A stretch of 64,000 nucleotides of DNA. Source: Takakia lepidozioides (Eukaryota > Streptophyta > Takakiopsida > Takakiales > Takakiaceae). The notes beneath the pieces were generated by a model. That model saw only the letters and a program-made list of their open reading frames with translations, made no database searches and was not told the origin of the DNA. Location: positions 57,722,001-57,786,000 of the forward strand of contig CM060733.1 in the NCBI GenBank assembly GCA_030704615.1. The letters run 5' to 3'. This document shows, piece by piece, positions 11,175 to 22,745 of the stretch (within the stretch, counting starts at the first letter, position 1; every line of letters begins with the position of its first letter). Position numbers and translations under genes: made by a program.

Positions 11175-11898
11175 TGTCGCGCACCTCACTTCGGTAAGCT
11201 CCCCTTCAAGTCATAGTTACTCGCTTTGATGCGCGCGCCTAACTCCCAACCTGGCCGCCGGGCCAACTCGGAGCTTCGGCTGCTCACCGGGACATAACGG
11301 TCCCCCTTTTCTCCCCCAACAGACCCTCCACCAATTTGGGCCTAGTGGAAATTCCCTTTGGTAGTTGGCAGTCCGGAATAGCTCCCCACTTCTTGGTCGC
11401 TTTCCGGCTCGCACGCTTACTCACTAGTTTTTGGTCACCAACGGGCTTGCCCCGTTCTCGGGGTTATTACTCCCTATATATACTTCTGTGACTGTCCGCG
11501 GGGGTTTCACAAACAACCATGCCATTTTATGGCGAACCACCACGAAGACCCTCGATTCCCGGTGATGAGTCGCGGTGAGTCTTGGCCCACCCACCACGGC
11601 CCCATTGGACCGTGGTGAGTCCCAAGACTCCCCACGACTCCCACCACAAGGTCTCCACCCCATGGTGAGTCCTATGCCACCCCCACTAAGTCCCACTAAG
11701 CTACCACCACCCCTTGTGGAGCCACCCCCACCGCAACCCAGTGTGCGGGTCCACCTAGTGAGCGCCTCCGCCTCCTTGAGTGCCTTGGGCATTGAAGGGT
11801 GCTTCAGCCCCCCCGTACCTATTGCTGCCACCGCCCCCACCACAAGGGCAGCCCCTCTGCGTCCCGACCCCGTGCCCTTAAGGCAAAGGGCCGCGACA
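11175..11898 (-). repeat. Chromovirus 3' LTR
   Basis: 724 bp beginning TGTCGCGCACC and ending GGCCGCGACA, so the standard TG...CA termini and a TGTCGCG/CGCGACA inverted repeat are present. Read on the minus strand it has a TATATATA box (11475-11482), the likely retroelement promoter. It pairs with 25209-25935; most differences are C/T transitions. Confidence 0.92.
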
Positions 11899-12803
11899 CA
11901 CACCCCTACCAACAGGGAGTCGACGTCCTCATTGACTTGTGCATTTTGTAGAAACGAACATCCAAGTTGTGGCGTCCCACATCAAGGAGTTTGTTTCCGC
12001 ACCATGGCGTCCCATGGCAAAGAACCAAACCCCACACTTGACTCTACTCTCCACTAGCTAGTTCGGCCGACTTCTTCCAAGTCCCGGCCAAGGGTGGAGC
12101 CTCTCAAGCTCCACCCAGTGCACTCTTCTTGGCCTACTTCAAGGCCAAGGAACGATCCTCCCCGAGGATCGAATCGCCTTACTGCAACAACATTACTTGC
12201 GACTGCTCATGATGCCGCTTTTGGCATCACCTTGAGCAAGGGTTCACCTTGAACCCTTTTTGACTAGGAAGATAACCTTGAACCAACCGTGCGCCCCAAT
12301 CACTACAATTGGGTCCGCCTTGGAATGCTGGCTTGAGGTACGGGAATACGCCGAAGCCGCACTACGACTTCGTCCCGAGGCTACACGATTATTGTACGTG
12401 AATGGAAGCACGTAGCTTCCGCGTTAGCCCGCACTACAAGGCAACCCCCTCGGTAGCGCAGTTATAGTATGCGCACGCGCCAGATGCGCACTAGCACGTG
12501 AACTCCCAAAGAAGACACAAGTTTCTTTGCCCCTTGGATGGGAGTCACCCGATTTCGGCTCTGCGCAAACACACGATTAATCCAATTTACCTCTCCCACT
12601 TTTGTAAGCTAGCATGCATTCTACACACTAGCCAACCATACCATGCATCACCATTCCAAACAAAATAGGAGGCGCAACATTTGGAAACCATTTCATTTAT
12701 AACAAAATTTGTACAGCACAAGTTTTTGCAATCGGATTCTTGAGCTAGCTAAGCCGAGCTAAGCATGCATTTCCACCCCTACGATCCAAGGTCGATGTCC
12801 CCA

Positions 12804-12903
12804 TCAACGTTTCTTCCGCTTTTGAGGTCGCCCTTCGAAAGCTACAACCGCCACGGATGCGTTTCCCATTTCTGAGGCACGCACCCAAGATGCCTCCACA
12901 TGA
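12804..12903 (-). pseudogene. Chromovirus chromodomain C-terminal piece
   Basis: The minus frame reads HVEASWVRASEMGN, then a basic tail ending in PQKRKKR and TGA (12804-12806). This is the missing end of the chromodomain cut at 20686. With CACTA II and one TGA copy removed, WKGYHHVEASW reads through in frame, so the two pieces were one exon. Chromodomains target integration to methylated-histone chromatin. Confidence 0.85.
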
Positions 12904-13149
12904 CACTATAATACAAACTAGGATTTTTTACTCTGTATTTGACTCATTTTTTAGTCATTTGCGATATTTTTACTCCCAGCCTCCATAGTCGAACATGCGT
13001 GACAAAGGTCAAGTCGTTTCAGTCAAGCAGTCGAATCCAGATGCCAGGTTCTGACAGTGAAATGTGACAGTAAAACCTAGGGGTGACGTGTAGGCAACAC
13101 AGTATGACGTGGATGGGACGTGGCTATGACGTGGCTATGACGTGTAGTA

Positions 13150-13805
13150 AAGTGGTTTAACTGAATTATAAGGTGGATGCATGACGTGCAGTAAAGTGGT
13201 TTAACTGAAGTGGAACATATTGACTATATTCCATGATGTTTAGTATACGATTTGACTGTAAATCAGTGATAGTGACTGTGAAGCAGTAAAAAATGACACA
13301 TTTTAGTAAATATGTTTCACTCTGAAGGTGTATATACATATATACATATAAATATAATATAATATATGAATTGGGAGGCTTTTTATTTAATATTTGGTTT
13401 TGTTTTGTTTATTACTGTTATTTGGTTTTTTTCATTTACTTTTAGTTTATATCTGTACGTATGTGAATTAGTGGATGTGAATTAGTGGATATTGTATTTA
13501 AATTGGTTTAACTGAATTATAAGGTGGATGCGTGACGTGTAGTGAGTGGCTTAAGGGCAGAGTGACGTGGATGCATGACGTGTAATAAAGTGGTTTAACT
13601 GAAGTGGGACATATTGACTATGTTCCATGATGTTTAGTATACGATTTGACTGTAAACCAGTGATAGTGACTGTGAAGCAGTAAAAAAGGACATGGAAGGC
13701 TTTTTATTTAATATTTGGTTTTTTTTGTTTATTACTGTTATTTCGTTTTTTCCATTTACTTTTAGTTTATATCTGTACGTATGTGAATTAGTGGATATTG
13801 TATTT
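13150..13805. repeat. Direct duplication in CACTA II left arm
   Basis: Copies at about 13150-13500 and 13503-13805 share GTTTAACTGAATTATAAGGT, ATGTTTAGTATACGATTTGA and CTGTACGTATGTGAATTAGT. The first copy carries an extra ~80 bp of TATA-rich sequence. Confidence 0.8.
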
Positions 13806-14041
13806 AAATTTTTTAATTCGCTGCACTGCATTGAAAATATATTACAAATACAACAAAACATAGAATACAAATACAGGTCGGAACCAAAAACATTTGGATG
13901 GCCACATTCTACAAATGACCAACATGAGGGCCATGTTGCCATATCCATAGATCACTGCCCAACTGAAGTCATTGAGTAAGGATAATCTGCTGTGCAGCTA
14001 GGTCCAGCACTATCGTGGACATGTCAAGAGAACATTATAAA

Positions 14042-15450
14042 TCATTTTGAGAATGAATTTAGGTAGTTCCAGAGAATGGTGGTGCCTACCTTGTCACCCA
14101 AACTGACATCCACTTCCAGGGCTGCCTTGAAATACATATCCACCAAGGCAGTGTTTAGAGTGACAACTCCAGCTTTGATGATGACATCATGGACCTTTGT
14201 GCCCTTTTGATGGCTGCCAGGCTCACATTTAACATAGATGTACACCAGGGGAATGTTCAGAATGACATCTGGTACAATTCCAGCTTGGATAATGTCACCA
14301 TAAACCTCTTTGCCCCTTCCCAGGGCTGCTAGGCTCGCATATGCATATTACAAAAACAAATGAACATGACGGCCTGGTTTGGCTTCATCCCTTCCCACAT
14401 CATTTGCTCTTATGTTTCCAAAGCCTTAATCCCATACCCATGCTGCACATACCTTGCAATCATGGCACTCCAAAATACCACAACTCGTTCAGCCATATTG
14501 TCAAACTCTCCCTTCACATCAGGCTTGCTGCACCCACATTTGGCATACATGTCCACCAAGGCAGAGTTCAGAATGACAATTTCCCCTTTAACGATCGGCA
14601 TAAGCAAGGGGAAGGAGACAGCAGAGCTGCTGCTCTCTCCCAGCGCCAAAAAAACCAAAAGAAAAAAAAATTGAGGGGCTGAGAGAGCCGCCATGGCTGT
14701 GAAGTACCAGTATGCTGCAACGTGATGTGGTTGGGCTTCACCCCTTCCCCCATCAATATTTGATCATGGGTCTCCAAAGCCTCCATACCATGTCCCTGCT
14801 GTGCATACCCTGCAAGCATCACCCATTCACAATCTCCAAAGCCTCCCTGCCAACCCAATATATAAACAGAGTACACATAAGTTCCTTGCTTTGCATCCTC
14901 AATGCACCCACATTGGGCATACATGTCCACCAGGGCAGAGTTCAGAATGACATCTGGTACAATTCATGCTTTGACAATGTCAACATAGACCTCTTTGACC
15001 TTTTCCAGGGCTGCCAGGCTTGCATAAGCATTGCAATCACACAAAAATGTGATGTGATTGGGGCTTCACCCCTTCCCCCATCATTTGATCATAGGTCTCC
15101 AAATCCACCATCCCACGCCCTGCTCTGCATACCCTGCGATGCTTGTGAGTGTGTACCTGCTTTCCAGCTTCCAAACCTTTTTGGCGTGAATCCACATCAT
15201 TTGTTGGCACTAGGAAAGGGTTGAGACTGAGCTGCTTAACTACTCCCTGGTCTTACATAGTGGGTTTACATAGTGTGCCAAGCACAACATCTGGAGCCAA
15301 AGCCTCCATCCAGTGCCCCTGCTGTGCATACCCTGCAAGCATCGAGTTCTACGACACCACATCAGCTCTGACAATGTTGCCATGGGCCTCTTTGCCCTTT
15401 TCCAGGGCTGCCAGGCTTGCACACGCACTGCAACCGCACACAAACCTGAT
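14042..15450 (-). pseudogene. PLS-PPR fragments B', second degenerate copy
   Basis: Minus-strand stretches at 14042-14245, 14410-14600, 14740-15060 and 15240-15440 encode pieces such as [26 protein letters not shown] and LAALEKGKE in shifting frames, with the ~300-bp period of the PLS triplet. Stops and frameshifts are frequent, so this is more decayed than the neighbouring copy at 15684-18290. It lies downstream (left) of that copy's E-domain end, so it is a separate tandem remnant within CACTA II. Confidence 0.65.
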
Positions 15451-15683
15451 CAGCCCAAAACCAATGGCCAGCCTCTCACTGTGGTGGCAAAGAGAAAATT
15501 CCTTTTCCTCCCCCACATCATGCAATACAAAGCGCGTATCAGACACATACCCCGCCTCCTTTCATCTGCCCAGACAATCTTCTCAGCTCAGCATGGATTT
15601 CCTTAATTGGGATGCAACTTGTCATCTACAGCAAGGTGTGCACCCTGTCGCCAACCCCAATGCAGCAGCGACCTGGCTGCTTT

Positions 15684-18290
15684 CTAAACCCCTCTGACCT
15701 TCATCATTCTTCTCACCTTTGCAGTATCATCCCACCTGCCAGCTGCAGCATACATGTTTGATACCAACACATAAGTCACGGCATCCTGTTCATCCCATTT
15801 GAGGATAGATGTTGCCGCACGTTCAGCCATCTCCACATTGCCATGGATTCTGCAGGCACCAAGCACGGCCTTCCACACCACAAGATCTGGATTGATTGGC
15901 ATCTTATTAATCAGATCCACTGCCTCATCCAGTTGTCCCGCACGTCCAAGAAGGTCCAACATACAGCCAAAGTGCTTTACTGTCGGAGTGACACCATGAT
16001 CTTGATTTCCTTCATTCAGTAGGCCAGTGTGGCTGCATGCAGAGAGAACACATATAAAGGTGAGACTGTCCGGCTTCAAGCCATTCTTTTGCATTTCCTT
16101 CAAATAGTTGCAGGACCTCCCTATGACCATGCTGGGCATATCCTGCGATCATCGCGTTCCATGACACCACATTTCGTTCAGCCATATTGTCGAACACTCC
16201 CTACGCATCCTCAATGCACCCACATTTGGCATACATGTCCACGAGGGTATTGTTCAGAATCACATCTGGTACAATTCTAGCTGTGGCGATGCAACCATGC
16301 ACCTCTTTGCCCTTTTCCAGGGCTGCCAGGCTTGCACACGCACTGCAAACGCACACAAACGCGATGTGGTTGCGCTTCACCCCTTCCACCATCATTTGCT
16401 CATAGGTCTCCAAGGCCTCCATCCCGCCCCCCTGTAGTGCATACCCTGCAAGCATGGCGTTCCATGACACCAAATCTCGTTCAGCCATATTGTTGAACAC
16501 TCCTTCCACGTCCTCAATGCCCACATTTGATATGTATGTCCCCGAGGGTGTTGTTCAGAATCACATCTGGTACAATTCCAGCTTTGACGATGCAACCATG
16601 GACCTCTTTGCCCTTTTCCAGGGCTGTCAGGCTTGCACAAGCATTGCAAACGCACACAAACGTGATGGAGTTGCGCTTCACCCCTTCCCCCATCATTTGC
16701 TCATAGGTCTCCAAGGCCTCCATCCCGTGCCCCGCTGTGCATATCCTGCAAGCATGTCGTTCCATGACACCAATTTCGTTCAGCCATATTGTTGAACACT
16801 CCCTCCACATTTGGCATACATGTCCACAAGTTATTGTTCAAAATCACATCTGGTACATTTTCAGCTGTGACGATGCGACCATGGACCTCTTTGCCCTTTT
16901 CCAGGGCTGCCAGGCTTGCACACGCACTGCAGACGCACAGAAACTTTATGTGGTTGGGCTTCACCCCTTCCTCCATCATTTGCTCGTAGGTCTCCACAGC
17001 CTCCATCCCGCGCCCCTGCTGTGCATATCCTGCAAGCATGGCGTTCCATGACACCATATCTTGTTCAGCCATATTGTTGAACACTCCCTCGGCATCCTCA
17101 ATGCTCCCACAATTGGCATACATGTCCACGAGGGTATTGTTCAGAATGACATCTGGTACAATTCCAGCTTTCGCGATGCAACCATGCACCTCTTTGCACA
17201 TGCATTGCAAATGCACACAAACGTGATGTGGTTGGGCTTCACCCCTTCCCACATCATTTGATCACAAGTCTCCAAAGCCACAATCCCCCCTTGCGTGCCA
17301 CGACACCACCATCTTGTTCAGCCATAGCGTTGAAAATGGCCTTCGCATCCTCTTTCCCCTTTTCCAGAGCTGCCAGGCTTGCACACGCATTGCAAACGCA
17401 CACAAACGTGATGTGGTCGGGCTTCACCCCTTACCCCATCATTTGATCATAGGTCTCCAAAGCCACCATCCCACGTCCCTGCTATGCATACCCTGCAAGC
17501 ATCGCGTGCCACGACACCACATCTCGTTCAGCCATAGTGTTGAAAACTGCCTTTGCATCCTTAATGCACTTACATTTGGCATACATGTCGACCAGGGCAG
17601 TGTTCAGAATGACATCTGGTACAATTCCAGCTTTCACGATGTCATCATGGACCTCTTTCCCCTTTTCCAGGGCTCCCAGGCTTGCACACGAATTGCAAAC
17701 ACAAACAAACGTGATGTGCAACATTTGCTCATAGGTCTCCAAAGCATTCCTACCACACCCATGCTTGGTAAATCCTGCCAACATTATATTCCACGTGATC
17801 AAAGATGGTCGAGGCATTCTGTGGAAAACCTGGTGAGCATCCATGATGCTCCCACACTTAACATACATGTTGACAAGGGTGTTGAGTAGAAAAACATTTG
17901 GCATTAATCACTTTGGATAATGTGAGTGTGCACCTGTTTCCAGCTTCCAGACCTTTCATCTTGATGCACTTAAGCAAGAGACAGAAGACGTATCTGAATC
18001 TGCTGAAATGCCTTGTTAGTTTAAAGTTGTAGAGCCTCTGTCAGTCTGCCTGCCTCACAAAGCATCTTCACATGCCCAGCATAAGAGGCATTGTGGACTC
18101 CCTCTCTTGATCCTCTTTCAGAAGCTGTGGTCATGGTTGAGGTGCTTGATTTTATCAACTGTGCCGCTGCAGCTGCTACCTTTACTTGACCATCTACCCA
18201 TGCAGGTTTCTTGTAGCTATTGATCCACATGGAATCATAGGTAATCTGGAGCTTGAAGTCCAGCCCTCTTGGATGAACCTGGACCCACAC
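15684..18290 (-). pseudogene. PLS-class PPR gene copy B, N-terminus to E domain
   Basis: This is the most complete PPR copy. From right to left: the 5' module with WVDGQ (18290-18170), the N-terminal GHVKMLCEAGRLTEALQL (18080-18021), a first repeat LLNTLVNMYVKCGSIMDAHQ (about 17890-17830), about seven further L/S units of ~300 bp, and a C-terminal PPR-E region (16139-15684). That region contains HFGCMLDLLGRAGQLDEAVD, NPDLVVWKAVLGACRIHGN and YVLVSNMYAAAGRWDD. Known relatives act in mitochondria or chloroplasts in C-to-U RNA editing. Several frameshifts and stops break it. A DYW domain is not seen; the frame stops after the E motif at 15684. It lies wholly inside CACTA II. Confidence 0.8.
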
Positions 18291-18519
18291 TCTATCCCTG
18301 CTCCTTCAGCTATCCATGCCTCTGCACAAATCATGCATACTGCATCCTTGCCTTGTTGCTAGCACCTGACAATGACAGCCTAGATTTGTTCTAGGAAACA
18401 CCTAACTCAACTTATCACACTAGTTCCTATGGTCAATTGCATCTGTTACTCTTTGTAATCCAACAAGCATTCACCTTTTTGCCTCGATTGTCCCGCCATT
18501 GCCTGGGGTCAGAAAAGTA

Positions 18520-19035
18520 TCAGAATTCAACATGGAAATTTAGGGCCAATTCTGATAAGAGGGAAAAATAGGGGTGAAATTTGTTGAAGAAGGTACCTTC
18601 ATTAGCAGTGCCTGATTTTATCAATTGAGCCGCTGGTGCTGTGGCTTCCAGTTCACCATCTACCCATGCAGGCTTTGTAGCTATCCTTCCACATGGAATC
18701 ATAGGTAATCTGGAGCTTGAAATTCGGCCCTCTTGGATGAATCTGGACCCACACTCTATCCCTGCTCCTTCAGCTGTCCAGACCTCTGCACAAATCATGC
18801 ACACATCCTTGCCTTGCTGCAGCTAGTAGCTGAAGCAGCTGACACTGACGCCCTAACCCTACCTACAATAACATGTCAAAATCACTCCAAAACCACCATA
18901 GATCCACCAACGAGCTTCTCCTAATCTATGTTATCTGTTGTGCCGCTACTGCTGCGGCTTCCAGTTGACCATCTACCCATGCAGGTTTCTTGTACCTATC
19001 CTTCCACAGGGAATCATAGGTAATCTGCCGTCATA
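18520..19035 (-). pseudogene. Further copies of the PPR-gene 5' module
   Basis: Two more partial copies of the module lie at 18520-18830 and 18938-19035 (AWVDGELEAT, LIKSGTANEGTFFN and IHPRG equivalents). They directly follow, toward the right, the copy attached to PPR gene B, so the 5' exon has been amplified independently of the PPR repeats. Confidence 0.6.
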
Positions 19036-19039
19036 TACC

Positions 19040-20035
19040 CATCACAGGTCCAATCCAAACAGCAGCCCTAACAGCCACTTTTGGCAAGACCAGACATTTC
19101 AAAGACTGCCCTACATAATAAGCTTACACATATACCACTTTTAGCAGCTCAATGAGAATCCTGTCAGCTTTGGAAGAACACAGAAGAAAAAGGAGTGAGA
19201 AGAACCTCGGCAGGGGTCTGCTCAGCGCGAAGGCGTCTGCCATCGAAAAGGAAGGCGATCAACTGGCCGACGGTCGCAGTATGCATGCATCAGCTTTCGA
19301 AGTGTGGCTGTGGTCTTAATCCTGAAAAAAACCTCCCCGCCATCCTACACATTGCAGCATCTCCGGCCATCCGTTACTAGACCCATACAAATTCTCCTTC
19401 ACAACACCTTCTTCTCCAACCACCCGAAATTACCACAATTCTCGCAGCTTTCTTCACGAGGAGAATCTACTGAGAGTCCCTGACATTTGATATAACCAAA
19501 TATATTTGTGAACCACATAAGAGGTGTACCTGCGGACCCAACCATTGTGGGGAAGTACGCAGCACATAACGATCCTGCTTGGGTTTCTTCAACGGGTCAG
19601 TCTCGTGCAATGCAGCAGCTGCCTTCATGTAAGAGCTTTGACCCATCGAGGATTTGACTGACCACCTCTTGTGTGTGCTGCTTGTGTCTGTAGTCAGGTA
19701 ATGTCGGATTGGTCTGCGAGAGGATTGGTATGCGAGAACCACCACGATGCAGCTGAGCGGGCGGAGATTGAAACACGGCCTGCTAAGACCAAGCCGACTC
19801 TCCCAAGAACGTTGTAAACATCAGGAAGAATACCAAATCATGGTACTAAGAGCCCACATTTGCAGGATGGACAAACATCTTCACATCGTACATTAAGAAA
19901 AGCCACACCTTGCGATTGCGGTTGTCCACCCAAGCTATTGCATATCCTGCAGATCCTCCCACGCAAACACAGCGAAACAATCAAGTCCCATAACTTACTC
20001 ATCGCTGAACGCAATCCCGCAACCCTAAATCCATT
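19040..20035. other. CACTA II interior, no gene
   Basis: 19040-19500 shows no coding signal. 19620-19950 matches the non-PPR segment at 10560-10860 and 25936-26100 (AACATCAGGAAGAATACCAA and CATTTGCAGGATGGACAAAC). Nothing else can be supported. Confidence 0.5.
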
Positions 20036-20195
20036 TTGAATTATTTGGATGAATGTATCGTAGATGGATGGATTTTGGGTTTTCCATCAATCTATCCATC
20101 CATCCATTTAATTTTCCGTTCATCCAATAGTTGCCAGCAAGGCATTTGCTTTATCGTTCATTCATACGTTCATCCAGTGTACACAAATTATATTT

Positions 20196-20360
20196 CATAC
20201 GTTCATCCAACAGCTGCCAGCAAGGCGTTTGTTTATCATTCGTTCAGATAATTCAGTTGTTCTGTTTCACTAACCTTTCATACGTTCATCCAATAGCTGC
20301 CTGCAAGGCGTTTGTTTATCATTCGTTCAGATAATTCAGTTGTTTTGTTTCACTAACCTT
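20196..20360. repeat. 82-bp direct duplication with GTTCATCC words
   Basis: 20196-20277 and 20279-20360 are near-identical (CATACGTTCATCCAAYAGCT start, CACTAACCTT end). A third partial copy lies at 20120-20185. The CATACGTTCATCCA word resembles those at 41690-41770. Confidence 0.85.
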
Positions 20361-20685
20361 AATCAGCACACGATTAGTTTACTATTAATGTGCTGGGTCA
20401 GTGAAAAAATAGTTAAATGTTTTTACTTCTTCTTATTATCCACGTATATATTACTATATATAGTTTATATATTGTGATTACACATGCCATTGCTTAACTG
20501 GTTGTCTCAGTCAACTCATTTTAGGTAGTCAAAATCTCTCACTACAGTCAAAATTTCGCGGTTGTCTAGCACCTCGAATATTTTAATATAAATTTTGACT
20601 GCAAATGGTTGGAATAGTCGAAGTGACAACAGTCAACGCCATCGTCAAACTAAATCGTCGAAATTACATAGGGTGTGTTGTAGTG

Positions 20686-22745
20686 TGATGATAGCCCTTC
20701 CATTTCATGAGATACTCCGTTTCTCGATTCTTGAACCTCCTCGACTTAAGCACTGTCTCCACCTCGTACTCAGGTTCATTTTCATGATCCAACAGCACAG
20801 GTGGTGGACGCAACACTTGATGTCGATTCGGACGCGCTTCATCTTTGAAGTAAGGCTTCAAAAGGGAGACGTGGAATACCGGATGCACTTTGCTGTTTGC
20901 CGGCAGCTCCAATTCATACACATCCTCATTCATAACCTTCTGGATGCGAAAGGGTCCCGCATACAGAGGTACGAACTTCGGGCTTACTTCCAGAGGTAGT
21001 CAGAAATTCTTGATGTTCAACCAGACCTCCGTGCCTGCCTCAAACTTAACTTCCCTCCGCTTCCGATTCGTCTGCTTTTCATACCGTTTCCTAGTTTTGG
21101 CAATATTGTACTTTGCGAACTTCAACAAACGCTCGCGTTATTCCAGCACCGCTGCTGTTGCTGGTTCCTCAACGTCTTGGGCGGCCCAACTTGTCGGCAC
21201 CAAAGGTGTTTTTCCATAGACCAATACGAAAGGGGAAACTCCCGTTGCGGAGTGTTTTGTGTTATTATAACAGAACTCTGCCGCATCCAAGTGCTCCACC
21301 CAGTCCGATTGGTCTGCCGACACGTAATTCCGCAGGATCTGCTTCACCACGGAATTCACCCTTTCTGTTTGGCCGTCCATCGTAGGTCGGAAGGCGGTGC
21401 TCATGTTGAGCCTTGTGCCCATTTTCTTCCAAAGTACCCTCCAAAATTTACTTGTAAACTTTGGATCGCGGTCCGAGATAATATCCTTCGAGAGTCCATG
21501 ATGCTTGAAGACGTGGGCAAAATAAAGTCGCACCGTCTCCTGCGCCGTTGCCGTCTCCTTGGTGGGGATGAAATGGCCCATTTTACTGAACCTATCCACC
21601 ACCACCATGATTGCATCGAATCATTTTGACAGCGGCATAGCAGTCATGAAATCCATCGAGACACTTTCCCAAGACCCCTCTGGAATCGGCAAGGGTTGTA
21701 ACAGTCCCGCCTGCTTTTTGTACTCGCTCCGGTTTTGTTGGCATGTGGTGCATGTCTTGACATACTCCTCGGCCTCCTCCCTCAGTTTAGGCCAGAAATA
21801 CTCTTTCTTCAAGAGTGCCGCGGTGCGCTTGGCTCCGCCATGGCCCGCAAGCGGGCCATCATGGCATTCTCTCAAGAGACTATCTCTGATCCCTCCCTTC
21901 GGCACGTACAGACACTTTTGCTTGTACCGGAGCAGTCCATTTTGCAAGTGGAACTGCGATTTAACCCCCATCCTCAAGTCCCGCATCACGGACTTCGTCA
22001 TCTCATCCTTCCGGTAAGCCTTCCGGATCTTCCTTTGGAGTGCCGTCTCACCCCTGTACACCAACATGAGCTGCTGCTTTCTACTTAAAGCATCGGCCAC
22101 CACATTGTCCCGTCCCGGTTTGTACTGGATATCCACGTCGAACCCCGCCAAAGTATCTTGCCACCTAAGTTGTTTTGGGGACAACTTAGGTTGCGTGGCA
22201 AAATACTTTACCGTGACATTGTCCGTGAATACCTTCACCGGGTTGGAACCAACATAGTGGCGCCAAAGCTCAAGGCAATGCACCACCGCCTTCATCTCTT
22301 TCTCGTGCGTCGGCCACCGTCGCTCCACTTCATTCAGTTTCTTACTTTCGTAAGCCATTGGACGTCCATCTTGCATAAGTACACCCCCAATCGCGAAGTC
22401 CGACGCATCTGTATGAATCTCAAACGGGCGGCCGAACTCCAAGATTTTCAAGACTGGAGCTTCCGCCATCCGCTGCTTCAACTCGGCAAAAGCTTGGCCA
22501 CAAAAGGTGTTCCATACCCATATCTTGGATTTACACAGAAGGTCTGATAGCGGCCCCGCGATCTTGGCGAAATTTCTCACATACTTTCGGTAATAGGAGG
22601 CGAGTCCTAGGAAGGATCGCACTCCCGGGACCGAAGTCGGAGGTTCCCAGTCCAAGATCGCCCTCACATTTTTGTCATCCATTTTGATCCCATCCTGTGT
22701 AATCACATGCCCTAGAAACTCCACTTTTGTGACCCGAATTCGCAC
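20686..22745 (-). pseudogene. Chromovirus pol: RNase H, integrase, chromodomain (part)
   Basis: One reading frame from 22745 down to the CACTA II junction. In order: the RT end ([13 protein letters not shown]), RNase H (HTDASDFAIGG, THEKEMKAVVHCL, FTDNVTVKYF), the integrase HHCC zinc domain (HGGAKRTAALLK, CTTCQQNR), the integrase core with D,D,E at SMDFM, SDRDPKFTSKFW and GQTERVNSV, the integrase C-terminal domain, and a chromodomain (EVETVLKSRRFKNRETEYLM, KWKGY) cut at 20686. In-frame stops at about 21621, 21138 and 20998 break it, and the frame is offset from RT by a frameshift near 22730. These functions copy the element and integrate it into the nuclear genome; this copy is dead. Confidence 0.93.

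Larger units (their letters stand above)
12904..20685. mobile_element. CACTA transposon II, PPR-carrying, inserted in chromovirus
   Basis: The left end is CACTATAATACAAAC (12904) and the right end, read on the minus strand from 20685, is CACTACAACACACC. It is flanked by TGA (12901-12903) and TGA (20686-20688), the 3-bp duplication expected for CACTA elements. Removing it restores the chromodomain frame of the host retrotransposon exactly. Subterminal repeats include two copies of a ~300-bp segment (13150-13500 and 13503-13805, sharing GACTGTGAAGCAGTAAAAAA) and TGACTGCA/GTCAA words near the right end. The interior is occupied by two degenerate PPR gene copies and 5'-module copies, all read on the minus strand. 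No transposase is seen, so it is non-autonomous. Confidence 0.88.
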
